NCBI GenBank assembly: GCA_964523735.1
Contig: CAZFYZ010000051.1
Coordinates: 1-25,380, forward strand
Length of the DNA stretch: 25,380 bases
Direction: 5' to 3'
Origin: CAZFYZ01 sp964523735
Lineage (GTDB): Bacteria; Armatimonadota; UBA5829
In this document: one piece after another, positions 7,273-14,786 of the stretch
Layout of the letters: each line of letters begins with the position of its first letter
How positions within the stretch are numbered: position 1 is the stretch's first letter
Notes under the pieces: model-generated
Database searches by the model: none
What the model was told of the DNA's origin: nothing
What the model saw: only the letters and a program-made list of their open reading frames with translations
Translations under genes and position numbers: made by a program

Positions 7273-7289
7273 CTCCGGAGGACCATACG

Positions 7290-8615
7290 ATGCCGAAGAT
7301 CGCATTTATAGGAGCAGGCAGCTTCCAGTTCACGCGCAGTCTCGTGCGCGACCTGCTGACTTTTCCTGCCTTCACCGAATCCACACTTGCGTTGATGGAC
7401 GTGAGCGAGGAACGGCTTGACTTCGCGAAAGCTGCGGTGGGCAAGATCATTGAAGCTGGCAACTACCCGGCTAGAGTGATCGCCACTACTGACAGGGCAG
7501 AGGCTCTCGATGGCGCTGACGGAGTCGTGTGCACGATCCAGGTCGGCTGTGAGAAGACCTACCGCGCCGATATCGAGATCCCTAAGAAGTACGGCGTGGA
7601 CATCAACGTAGGCGATACTCGCGGGCCCGCCGGCGTCTTTCGAGCGCTCAGGACGATGCCGGTGATGCTGGACATCGCCCATGACATCGAGCGCCTCTGC
7701 CCGGATGCGACCTTCCTGAACTACACGAACCCGATGGCGATGCTCTGCCGTGCGCTCCAGACCGAGACCAAGACCAAGACCTCTGGCCTGTGCCACAGCG
7801 TTCAGGGGACCGCTCGAATGCTGGCCCGGTGGATTGGAGCGCCCGACGACGAGATCACATATCTCTGCGCGGGGCTCAATCATCAGGCGTGGTATCTGGA
7901 TTTCAAGTGGAACGGCAAGGACGCATATCCGCTGATCCGTGAGGCCGTCACGACGCGCCCCGAGGTCCTCAACGAAGAGCAGGTCCGCAATGAGATGTTC
8001 CTCCAGCTCGGTTACTACATCACCGAGTCCAGCGGACACAACTCAGAGTATGTCGCCTGGTTCCGCAAGCGGCCCGACCTGATCGAGAAATACTGCACCC
8101 ACTCGACCGGCTGGAACCCGGGTCACTGGGGAATGATACTCTGGGGTTACAATGATCCTAACCCCAAGACGTTCCAGGAAGTCGCCCAGGAGGAGTTGGC
8201 TGAGCCAGTCGACCTGAACCGAGGGCGTGAGTATGCCGCATCGATCTTCAACGCGATCTTCGGCGATGGCACCCGCTTCGAGTTCAACGGCAACGTTCTG
8301 AACCACGGCCTGATCGACAACGTGATGCAGGGGTGCTGCGTCGAAGTGCCGGTCATAGCCTCAAGAAGAGGCCTTGACGCGATTCATGTTGGCCCCATGC
8401 CGCCACAGCTTGCGATCCTCAACAACCTCACAGCGGCATGCGAAGAGATGGCTGTCGAAGCATGTTTGACGGGCAACCGTGAGATGATTTTCCACTCCAT
8501 CGCCTACGACCCGCTCACCGCGGCTGTCTGCAGCCTGGCCGAGATCAGGTCGATGGTCAACGAGATGTTCGAAGCGAACGCAGGCTGGATACCGACGTTT
8601 GAAAACGCAAGCTAG
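7290..8615 (+). CDS. Glycoside hydrolase family 4 (alpha-galactosidase/alpha-glucosidase type)
   Basis: GH4 enzymes cleave glycosides by an unusual NAD+- and Mn2+-dependent oxidation/elimination mechanism. The 441-residue protein opens with a Rossmann nucleotide site (KIAFIGAGSFQFTRSLVRDLL). It has NVGDTRGPAGVFRALRT, LNYTNPMAM, the metal-binding Cys168 in GLCHSVQG and metal-binding His198 in GLNHQAWYLDF. The last two match the MelA/AglA branch, so an alpha-galactosidase or alpha-galacturonidase is more likely than a phospho-glucosidase; exact specificity cannot be read. The SD GGAGGA sits 7 bases before the ATG. It is divergent from rhamnose isomerase and 19 bases ahead of the WD40 gene. Confidence 0.9.
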   Translation: MPKIAFIGAGSFQFTRSLVRDLLTFPAFTESTLALMDVSEERLDFAKAAVGKIIEAGNYPARVIATTDRAEALDGADGVVCTIQVGCEKTYRADIEIPKKYGVDINVGDTRGPAGVFRALRTMPVMLDIAHDIERLCPDATFLNYTNPMAMLCRALQTETKTKTSGLCHSVQGTARMLARWIGAPDDEITYLCAGLNHQAWYLDFKWNGKDAYPLIREAVTTRPEVLNEEQVRNEMFLQLGYYITESSGHNSEYVAWFRKRPDLIEKYCTHSTGWNPGHWGMILWGYNDPNPKTFQEVAQEELAEPVDLNRGREYAASIFNAIFGDGTRFEFNGNVLNHGLIDNVMQGCCVEVPVIASRRGLDAIHVGPMPPQLAILNNLTAACEEMAVEACLTGNREMIFHSIAYDPLTAAVCSLAEIRSMVNEMFEANAGWIPTFENAS

Positions 8616-8634
8616 ACCGGGTGCTGGAGGAGCA

Positions 8635-10854
8635 ATGATGACCAGGGCGCTTCTGCTGACGGCGATCGCCATTGCGGCGCAGCTCACACTATGTAGTGTT
8701 AGCTTCGCGGTTTCGCTTGACCGCGCGCAGCCCGAAATGGTGTTCCAATACGCCAGTAGCGATAGGGTGGCCGACGTGGCGTTCGCCGCTCACGCGCCGG
8801 TACTTGCCGTCAATACCGATGGTGGCATCGACATCTGGAACACCCGAACATGGGCTCTGGAGCGGGTAATCCCTGCCGGTTTGGATGAGAATCGGCGACG
8901 CTTCAATACCAAGGCGGTCGCCGTCTCCCCTGATGGGGCAAAGGTTGCGTTTGTGACGGGCGAGGGAGAGGTGCAGCTTTGGCAGGTTCGTTCAGGCCAA
9001 CTGGTGAAGAGACTGCCGAATCCAGTCGGGATGCCGTATGGCGTCTCATGGTCCCCGGATGGCAGGCTCATCGCTGCGGGCGGCAACGTGGTCCGCATCT
9101 GGGATGCGCGAACTGGGATGCTTCTGCGCACGTTCCAATGGGCTGGGGACGTGGCGTTCTCCGGCGACAGCAGGACTCTTGGAATAGCAGGCTATGTAGG
9201 CTTCAAGAACTACAGGGGAGCAGCACTCTTCGCTGTCTCCACTGGCCGCCTCGTGCGGTCATTGCGAGACAAATCCGACGTCACCGGCCCGATCGCGCTC
9301 TCTCCCGACGGCCGCCTCGTTGCTACAGGAGGGGAGGATCCAAAATGGAGAGCGCCGGAAGGCGCGCTTACAGAAGCCGCCTATGCGCACGAACTGAAGG
9401 TCAAGATATGGAACCGCCGCACAGGAAAGCTTATCAGGATGCTTCCCGGCCACAATAGCCTCAGCGGCGCAACCCAAGTCCTCCAGTTCACCCCAGACAG
9501 CCGGCGGCTTTTCATTGGCGGAGAGTGGTACTCGGCCCTCCGGAACGTGACGACATCCAAGGCGACCAGATTGCTCGAGAACGAGGACGCGAGTGCTATT
9601 TCACCTGATGGCAAGCTCATGGCGATCACCGCGCAAGGGGTCGCCATCCACAGCGTCGCCACCGGCAAACGTATTGCGACACTGCGACAGCCTCCCCCCG
9701 ACGTGCGATCGGTAGCATTCTCACCGGATGGGAGCCTGGTCGGTGCCGCGGACCAATATTTGGACGGGACCGGTCTGCGACTCTGGAACGTGCGCAGCGG
9801 ACGCCTGGCACGAGGCCTGGAGGGCCCGCCGTCGGATCTGGGCTACACCGGCTTCCTCGATGGTGGCAAGGTCTATGTCACCAGTCTCAACGGCACGCGC
9901 ATCTGGGACACGTCCTCCGGCAAGCTTCTGCGCTCGCTGGAAGGGCCGAAAGAGCGAACATTCTCCGGCTACGAACACCGATGGACTCTGCTTACACCGG
10001 ATGGATCAAAGACTGTTGCCGAGTCCGGCGAATCCGCTTTCCACAAGTCCTACCAGGTCCGGAACGCGGCAACGGGCAAGCTTATCTCTACGATTCCTGC
10101 TGGATTAGGCTGGCTCGCGGACGTGGCATTTTCGCCTGACGGTCACTATATGGCAACCAGTGCACGTGGTCGCACCCCTGACGAACCGGATACGACCACA
10201 GTTTGGGATATCGACAGCGGCAAGACCATCTCTACACTGGAGGGCGGTAGGCAAGGCTCCGCAGTCTTGTTCTTCTCGCCTGATGGCAAGACTGTTGCGG
10301 CCGCAGTGGCCGACATCGTGCGAACGCCAGACCAGGTCCGGTGGGGGGACAACAGAATCGTGATCTGGGACACCCGTTCAGGCAAGATGATCAGGCAAAC
10401 AACTCTTGACGATAAGCGTGCAACAGCACTTGCGTTTTCGCCGGACGGTAAGACCATTGCTGCGGCGACAGGTGAGACCATACGGATCTACGATCTGGGC
10501 ACGCTGGAGCTGATCGCCTCCCTGACTGGCGCGGACAAACGGATTGCTGCGGTCGCATACTCGCCCGACGGCAGCCGGATCGCAGCCGGAGGAGGCGAGG
10601 GCCGGGTGTGGCTCTGGGACGTCAAGGCAAGCAAGCTGCTAATCACATTCGTCGCGCTTCCCTCGAGCGGCGGCAACACCGTATCCCAGAACTGGTATGC
10701 CTGCACTCCTGATGGGTTCTCCGATTGGTCGCCCGGCGCGAGCAGTATTCTCCGCTGGCGAATCAACGGCAAGCTGCACCCGGTCGCCACACTCGCCAAG
10801 CAGCTGCGTCGCACGCGTTTGCTGGAACCCATCTCGTCGAACTCCAGCGAGTGA
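8635..10854 (+). CDS. Secreted WD40 beta-propeller protein
   Basis: A 739-residue exported protein. The start ATG (8635; a second ATG follows directly) has GGAGGAG upstream and gives an N-terminal signal peptide (MMTRALLLTAIAIAAQ... ending near SFAVS). About eleven WD40 blades follow, each marked by SPDG-type turns (AVSPDGAK, SWSPDGRL, ALSPDGRL, AFSPDGSL, FFSPDGKT, AYSPDGSR) and by endings such as VRIWDARTG, VKIWNRRTG, IVIWDTRSG and VWLWDVKAS. Some blades are degenerate. The last 70 residues (TPDGFSDWSPGASSILRWR...LHPVATLAKQ) resemble a module often found next to bacterial WD40 domains. The propeller probably binds protein partners outside the membrane; ligand and role are unknown. It could be co-transcribed with GH4. 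Confidence 0.85.
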   Translation: MMTRALLLTAIAIAAQLTLCSVSFAVSLDRAQPEMVFQYASSDRVADVAFAAHAPVLAVNTDGGIDIWNTRTWALERVIPAGLDENRRRFNTKAVAVSPDGAKVAFVTGEGEVQLWQVRSGQLVKRLPNPVGMPYGVSWSPDGRLIAAGGNVVRIWDARTGMLLRTFQWAGDVAFSGDSRTLGIAGYVGFKNYRGAALFAVSTGRLVRSLRDKSDVTGPIALSPDGRLVATGGEDPKWRAPEGALTEAAYAHELKVKIWNRRTGKLIRMLPGHNSLSGATQVLQFTPDSRRLFIGGEWYSALRNVTTSKATRLLENEDASAISPDGKLMAITAQGVAIHSVATGKRIATLRQPPPDVRSVAFSPDGSLVGAADQYLDGTGLRLWNVRSGRLARGLEGPPSDLGYTGFLDGGKVYVTSLNGTRIWDTSSGKLLRSLEGPKERTFSGYEHRWTLLTPDGSKTVAESGESAFHKSYQVRNAATGKLISTIPAGLGWLADVAFSPDGHYMATSARGRTPDEPDTTTVWDIDSGKTISTLEGGRQGSAVLFFSPDGKTVAAAVADIVRTPDQVRWGDNRIVIWDTRSGKMIRQTTLDDKRATALAFSPDGKTIAAATGETIRIYDLGTLELIASLTGADKRIAAVAYSPDGSRIAAGGGEGRVWLWDVKASKLLITFVALPSSGGNTVSQNWYACTPDGFSDWSPGASSILRWRINGKLHPVATLAKQLRRTRLLEPISSNSSE

Positions 10855-10923
10855 GTGATGATGGCTTGTGCATCCGCCACCATCATCTGTGTGACGCTGG
10901 AGACTATGAAAGGAGACTTGACC

Positions 10924-11586
10924 ATGCGCATCATCGCAATCTCAGGCAGCCCGCGAGGGCATCTCAGTAACACTCGGCGGCTCGCCGAACGTGTCCTGGA
11001 GGGCGCCGAGGCGGCAGGCGCGGATGTCGAGCTTGCTGATCTTGGCGAAATGAACCTTGTCTACTGCACTGCCTGCCAGGTCTGCCATGTCAGTGGAAAG
11101 TGTGTCAAGGAAGACGACTTCGAGCCTCTGCGGGTGAAGATGCTGGAGGCCGATGGCATCGTGCTTGCGTCGCCGGTATACTTCAACTCAGTTACGGCGC
11201 AGCTCAAGACGATTCTGGACCGTCTTGCAGATGTGATGCACTGCCAACTCTTCCTCGGTAAGTATGGCTGCTCGGTGGCGACTGCCGGTTCGCCGGAGTC
11301 TGATCTTGGGATCACCTACATGAACGAGCTTCTCACGCGATTCGGCTGCAATGTGGTCGGGGGAGTTGGGGCATCACCAGCAATTCCGGGTAGTCTCGAA
11401 GCTGCGGAGAAAGCCGCCGTAGAACTCGGCCGTGATCTCGTTCAGGCGATCCGCGAGGGCCGGACCTATCCAGAGCAGGAGAAGATTCACGAGCAGATGC
11501 ACGAGCGGTTCAGGCGGCTGATCAGCTTCAACAAGGAGAACTGGCCCTACGAGTATGACTACTGGGCGAGCAGGAACTGGCTTTAG
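10924..11586 (+). CDS. Iron-sulfur flavoprotein-like NAD(P)H:FMN reductase family protein
   Basis: A 220-residue flavodoxin-fold protein. The FMN phosphate loop is IAISGSPRGHLSNTRRLAE at the N-terminus. Residues after about 45 carry CTACQVCHVSGKC, a CX2CX2CX5C spacing that matches the compact [4Fe-4S] motif of iron-sulfur flavoproteins (Isf). The ring-binding part is ASPVYFNSVTAQLKTILDRL. The C-terminus is charged and aromatic (NKENWPYEYDYWASRNWL). The ATG at 10924 is chosen because AAAGGAG lies at 10909-10915; the frame is open back to 10855 with weaker starts. The physiological electron partner cannot be deduced. It lies 69 bases after the WD40 gene. Confidence 0.85.
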   Translation: MRIIAISGSPRGHLSNTRRLAERVLEGAEAAGADVELADLGEMNLVYCTACQVCHVSGKCVKEDDFEPLRVKMLEADGIVLASPVYFNSVTAQLKTILDRLADVMHCQLFLGKYGCSVATAGSPESDLGITYMNELLTRFGCNVVGGVGASPAIPGSLEAAEKAAVELGRDLVQAIREGRTYPEQEKIHEQMHERFRRLISFNKENWPYEYDYWASRNWL

Positions 11587-11615
11587 AAAGCCCTCAATGG
11601 TAGACTGTACGTGAA

Positions 11616-12005
11616 ATGCTCAAATGGATTGTCATCTCCGCGATGGTCCTCTGGATCATCGCCATGTGGTATGTGATCATCTACGCCATGATGCGCGGGT
11701 GGGGACCCTACGTCCGCAGCAAGCGCCAGCCCAAGGTCCGCATTAAGGCTCGCGTCAAGAACAAGGCTGGGGCGGATGAGTTCAATCCGCTCGAACAGAA
11801 GATGGAGTTCATTCGCAAAGTCCTTGTCTTCGAGTGCGAGGACGGCGTGGATCGCGACTACGACGTCCACGATGATATCTGGGACTGGACCGAGGTCGGC
11901 GACCAGGGAGAACTCATCTATCAGGGGCACCTCTTCGTAGGATTCGATTCCTACCGGCCGCGGTACGACCCCAGGGTGATCTACCAGAGACTAACCAGGA
12001 ACTGA
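11616..12005 (+). CDS. Small membrane-anchored DUF2500-like protein
   Basis: A 129-residue protein with one N-terminal membrane helix (WIVISAMVLWIIAMWYVIIYAMM), a basic stretch (RSKRQPKVRIKARVKNK) and a C-terminal soluble domain that ends GDQGELIYQGHLFVGFDSYRP. The basic segment followed by a small beta-domain with a GD.G.L.YQG..F.GF signature resembles the DUF2500 family; this is a recognition by pattern, not a search. The function is unknown. The SD is weak (GTGAA before the ATG). It sits 29 bases after the flavoprotein and 6 bases before the DUF167 gene, suggesting one transcript. Confidence 0.65.
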   Translation: MLKWIVISAMVLWIIAMWYVIIYAMMRGWGPYVRSKRQPKVRIKARVKNKAGADEFNPLEQKMEFIRKVLVFECEDGVDRDYDVHDDIWDWTEVGDQGELIYQGHLFVGFDSYRPRYDPRVIYQRLTRN

Positions 12006-12011
12006 ACCTGC

Positions 12012-12284
12012 ATGCCTGATTGCCTTCTCAAGCTCCACGTGACTCCGCGCGGCTCAAAGAATCAGATCATCGGCTGGCGAGACGACGTTTTGTGCGTGAA
12101 GATCACAGCGCCGCCGGTTGAGGGCGCCGCCAACGCTGCAATCGTGAAGTTTGTGGCCGACCAGCTTGGCATCCGCAAGAGTCAGGTCGAGCTGATCTCC
12201 GGTGACAAGAGCCGCGAGAAGACGCTTAGGATTGAGGGGCTGTCAGAGTCAGATATACGAGGGCGTGTCCTCGCCTCCAACTGA
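12012..12284 (+). CDS. DUF167 (YggU family) protein
   Basis: A 90-residue member of the small conserved DUF167/UPF0235 family. It shows the standard order LKLHVTPRGSKNQIIGW, VKITAPPVEGAANAAIVKFVADQLG and VELISGDKSREKTLRIEG. The family is widespread, often next to membrane proteins such as YggT, and has no established biochemical role. The start ATG follows the previous stop by 6 bases and lacks a strong SD, consistent with coupling. It ends 6 bases before the converging crcB stop, leaving no room for a separate terminator. Confidence 0.9.
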   Translation: MPDCLLKLHVTPRGSKNQIIGWRDDVLCVKITAPPVEGAANAAIVKFVADQLGIRKSQVELISGDKSREKTLRIEGLSESDIRGRVLASN

Positions 12285-12290
12285 CTCGGG

Positions 12291-12668
12291 CTACAGCGCC
12301 CGTCCTGCCAGCACGCCCGCAACCAGCGCGATCAGCCCCAGCACGATCTGCCCACCGACATTCCACACGCCAAGCATCCACTGTTGTGACTGGAGCAGCT
12401 TTGCAGTATCGAACGCGAATGTGGAGAACGTAGTGAATGCCCCGACAAACCCCACGAGCACAATCGTGCGCGCCTCGGGGCTGAGGTTGAGCTTGGACTG
12501 CGCGGCCGCGTAGAGGAATCCAAAGATGAAGCTGCCGAGGATGTTGACGCTGAAAGTGCCTAGTGGAAACGGTCCTGCTTTGAGCTTGTTAGCCGCCTCA
12601 CACAGGGCAAAACGGCAGAGGGTGCCGGACGCGCCTGCGAGCGCGAGCCAAAGGGCCTTCTGAGCCAT
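12291..12668 (-). CDS. crcB: Fluoride ion channel CrcB/Fluc
   Basis: Small dual-topology membrane channel that exports fluoride. The 125-residue protein has four hydrophobic helices and the family signatures GASGTLCRF (about residues 12-20), GTFSVNILGSF with the conserved Asn42, and VGFVGAFTTFSTFAFD (about 72-87), which holds the fluoride-lining Phe/Thr/Ser residues. The start at 12668 is favoured over the longer frame because GGAGGAG (12684-12678 on this strand) lies 9 bases upstream, and the extra 15 residues would be coded by the riboswitch expression platform. It is preceded by a fluoride riboswitch and an AT-rich -10 box, so expression should rise with fluoride. Confidence 0.95.
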   Translation of the reverse strand: MAQKALWLALAGASGTLCRFALCEAANKLKAGPFPLGTFSVNILGSFIFGFLYAAAQSKLNLSPEARTIVLVGFVGAFTTFSTFAFDTAKLLQSQQWMLGVWNVGGQIVLGLIALVAGVLAGRAL

Positions 12669-12702
12669 GGGTCTGATCTCCTCCTGCAAAGAGTCTCTTG
12701 AT

Positions 12703-12747
12703 GTAGGAGTCATCAGCCGTCAGGCATTTCTGGCGGACCCCATCGCC
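12703..12747 (-). promoter_or_regulatory. Fluoride riboswitch (crcB motif)
   Basis: Read leftward, the leader has GGCGATGG (12747-12740) and ends CTGATGACTCCTAC (12716-12703), the two conserved blocks of the crcB RNA motif. GGCG (12747-12744) can pair with CGCC (12735-12732) as the pseudoknot. GGGGTC (12741-12736) pairs with GACTCC (12711-12706) with one G-U, and GCC/GGC forms the second short stem. The overall order matches the Thermotoga petrophila aptamer. Downstream, AGGAGATCAG containing the crcB SD (12682-12673) can pair with the aptamer 3' arm CTGAT..CTCCT, so control is probably at translation. Confidence 0.9.
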
Positions 12748-12762
12748 GATCACGAACGCTCC

Positions 12763-12768
12763 ATTATA
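12763..12768 (-). promoter_or_regulatory. -10 box of crcB promoter
   Basis: A perfect TATAAT on the minus strand, 15 bases upstream of the riboswitch aptamer start, so transcription would begin just before the aptamer. No good -35 hexamer is visible at 16-18 bases. Confidence 0.6.
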
Positions 12769-12787
12769 CCACGGCCACTCGCCTGCC

Positions 12788-12817
12788 TTGATACTGCCCT
12801 CCGCGCGATGCTATAAT
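12788..12817 (+). promoter_or_regulatory. Sigma-70-type promoter of gatCAB
   Basis: TTGATA (12788-12793), an 18-base spacer and TATAAT (12812-12817). It points to gatC, 71 bases downstream, and is divergent from the crcB promoter 20 bases away. Confidence 0.75.
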
Positions 12818-12829
12818 GAGGCGGTCGAA

Positions 12830-12872
12830 CCCCCTTGGTCTCCCCTCGCGGAAAAGGGCCGGGGTGAGGGGG
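12830..12872. repeat. CCCCT...AGGGGG imperfect palindrome in gatC leader
   Basis: An imperfect inverted repeat with CCCCC and CCCC on the left and GGGG and GGGGG on the right, around CTCGCGGAAAAGGGCC. Read on the minus strand it would encode the string PPPHPGPFPRGE, familiar as a false translation of intergenic repeats in many bacterial genomes. It lies in the leader of gatC, between promoter and SD. Confidence 0.5.
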
Positions 12873-12888
12873 CGGAGAAGGAGCGTCC

Positions 12889-13179
12889 ATGCGTCTCACG
12901 AAACAGGACATCGAAAGCGTTGCGCATCTCAGCAGGCTCGAGCTTGCCGAGGATGAGAAGGACAAGCTGGCCGGTCACATAAACCGCCTCCTGGAGAGCT
13001 TCGAGAAGCTGCAGGAACTCGACACCGAGAACGTCGAGCCGACCTCGCACGTCATCCCGGTTTACAACGTTTTCCGCGAGGACAAGTCCCGCCCGTCGCT
13101 GCCCGCGGATGAGGTCGTTTCTAACGGCCCGCAAGTGGCTGACCACTGCTTCGTCGTCCCGCGCGTGGTCGAAACATAG
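12889..13179 (+). CDS. gatC: Glutamyl/aspartyl-tRNA amidotransferase subunit C
   Basis: GatC stabilises GatA and clamps it to GatB in the GatCAB complex, which converts Glu-tRNAGln and/or Asp-tRNAAsn to the amide forms. The 96-residue protein has the usual helical N-terminus LTKQDIESVAHLSRLELAEDE, the EKLQELDTENVEPTSHV motif and the extended FREDKSRPSLPADEV strand. AAGGAG lies at 12878-12883, five bases before the ATG. It is first in gatC-gatA-gatB, with its own promoter at 12788. Confidence 0.95.
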   Translation: MRLTKQDIESVAHLSRLELAEDEKDKLAGHINRLLESFEKLQELDTENVEPTSHVIPVYNVFREDKSRPSLPADEVVSNGPQVADHCFVVPRVVET

Positions 13180-13233
13180 CCTTGCCACCGTTGTCTCGGG
13201 ACACCTTGTGCCGAAACCCCTACATAGGTGAAC

Positions 13234-14697
13234 ATGACCGACAAGCTATACGAGCTGACTATACACGAACTGGCGGACCTGATCCACTCCAAGAAGGTGA
13301 GCGCGGTCGAGGTCGCCCAGTGCTTCAACGAACGCGTTCAGGCTGTCGATGGTCGCGTCAAGGCGTTCATTACGCCGACGCCAGAACTGGCGCTTGAGCA
13401 GGCCAAGGCAGTGGACGAAGCCTTGGCGCGTGGTGAGGACCCCGGCCCGCTGGCGGGCATCCCTGCTGCGGTCAAGGACAACATGTCCACCCGGGGCACG
13501 CTCACGACCTGTGCCTCGAAAATCTTGCACAACTACAAGCCCGTCTACGACGCAACCGTTGTGGAACGTCTGAACGAGGCGGGGGCCGTGACTGTCGGCA
13601 AGACGAACCTCGACGAGTTCGCAATGGGCTCCTCGACCGAGAACTCGAGCTTCTTCACCACGCGCAATCCGTGGGACCTCGAGACGGTCCCCGGAGGCTC
13701 CAGCGGGGGCTCGGCGGCGGCTGTGGCGGCTGATGAGTGCGCATTCGGTATCGGCTCGGATACGGGCGGATCGATTCGCCAGCCCTGCTCGTTCTGCGGT
13801 GTCGTCGGAATGAAGCCCACCTATGGCCGTGTGTCGCGCTACGGGCTCATAGCCTTCGCCAGTTCGCTGGATCAGATCGGCCCACTTACCAAGGATGTCA
13901 CCGATTGCGCCGTCGTAATGAACGCGATCTGCGGCAAAGACCCGTGCGACGCGACCTCGCTCGACGTGCCGACGCCGGACTTCACCAAGTCACTTGTGGA
14001 CGATGTGAAGGGCCTCAAGATCGGCGTGCCTAAGGAGTTCTTCGCCCAGGGCACCGATCCGGCAGTCGAGTCATCCGTCCGCGAAGCCATTGAGGTCCTC
14101 ATCAAGCTCGGAGCGGAAGCCAGGGAGACGTCACTGCCCAGCGCGGATTACGGCATCCCGGTCTACTACATCATCGCTCCTGCGGAGTGCAGCTCAAACC
14201 TTGCCAGATATGACGGGGTTCGGTATGGACTGAGGACGGATCACCCCAAGGATACCCTCTCACTGTTCCAGGAGACTCGTGAGCAGGGCTTCGGCGCCGA
14301 GGTGAAGCAGCGTATCATGATCGGCAGCTACACGCTCTCAGCGGGCTACTATGATGCTTATTACCTGAAGGCGCAGAAGGTCCGCACGCTCGTCCGCAAT
14401 GATTTCGAGCGCGCGTTCGAGGAGTTCGACGTGCTGATCACACCGACCTCGCCGACCGTTGCCTTCAGAGTTGGCGAACGAGCGGGCGACCCTTACGCGA
14501 TGAAGCTCGCCGACGTCTGCACAATCCCTGTGAACCTCGCTGGTATCCCCGCGATCTCAATCCCCTGCGGCTTCAAGGACGGCCTGCCAATCGGCCTCCA
14601 CATTATAGCGAAGGGGCTAGATGAGCAGACTATCCTGCGAGTTGGGTACACGTACCAACAGCATACTGAATACCACGGTCAGAAGCCCCGGATTTGA
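13234..14697 (+). CDS. gatA: Glutamyl/aspartyl-tRNA amidotransferase subunit A
   Basis: The amidase subunit, which hydrolyses glutamine and channels ammonia to GatB. With the ATG at 13234 (AGGTG just upstream; a GTG two codons earlier is possible) it has 487 residues. The Ser-cisSer-Lys triad of amidase-signature enzymes is visible: Lys81 in AAVKDN, Ser156 in PGGSSGGSAAAV and the nucleophile Ser180 in GSDTGGSIRQP. The first reads AAVKDN rather than the commoner IAIKDN. The NxDEFAMGSS region (TNLDEFAMGSSTENS) and C-terminal PTSPTVAF are intact. The protein appears full length and functional. Confidence 0.97.
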   Translation: MTDKLYELTIHELADLIHSKKVSAVEVAQCFNERVQAVDGRVKAFITPTPELALEQAKAVDEALARGEDPGPLAGIPAAVKDNMSTRGTLTTCASKILHNYKPVYDATVVERLNEAGAVTVGKTNLDEFAMGSSTENSSFFTTRNPWDLETVPGGSSGGSAAAVAADECAFGIGSDTGGSIRQPCSFCGVVGMKPTYGRVSRYGLIAFASSLDQIGPLTKDVTDCAVVMNAICGKDPCDATSLDVPTPDFTKSLVDDVKGLKIGVPKEFFAQGTDPAVESSVREAIEVLIKLGAEARETSLPSADYGIPVYYIIAPAECSSNLARYDGVRYGLRTDHPKDTLSLFQETREQGFGAEVKQRIMIGSYTLSAGYYDAYYLKAQKVRTLVRNDFERAFEEFDVLITPTSPTVAFRVGERAGDPYAMKLADVCTIPVNLAGIPAISIPCGFKDGLPIGLHIIAKGLDEQTILRVGYTYQQHTEYHGQKPRI

Positions 14698-14773
14698 TCG
14701 CGAAAACCCGAAACTGAAGAAACCCCAAAGGGAAGTCGTTTCGCGTTTTCGCCTCTTTCGGGATTTCGCGATA
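14698..14773. repeat. Inverted repeat with TTTCGGGATTTCGCGAT arm
   Basis: Left arm ATCGCGAAAACCCGAAAC begins at the gatA stop; right arm TTTCGGGATTTCGCGAT lies at 14756-14772. The arms are imperfect complements (about 15 of 18). The right half also matches the trmD-rplS spacer, and the arm core recurs at 19369 and 19453. It fills the gatA-gatB gap. Confidence 0.6.
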
Positions 14774-14786
14774 AGAGAGAACTTAT

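Noticed and set aside
7107..8039. 933-base upstream extension of the rhamnose isomerase frame on the minus strand
   Set aside because: It runs antisense through the well-supported GH4 gene; the SD and protein N-terminus place the start at 7106.
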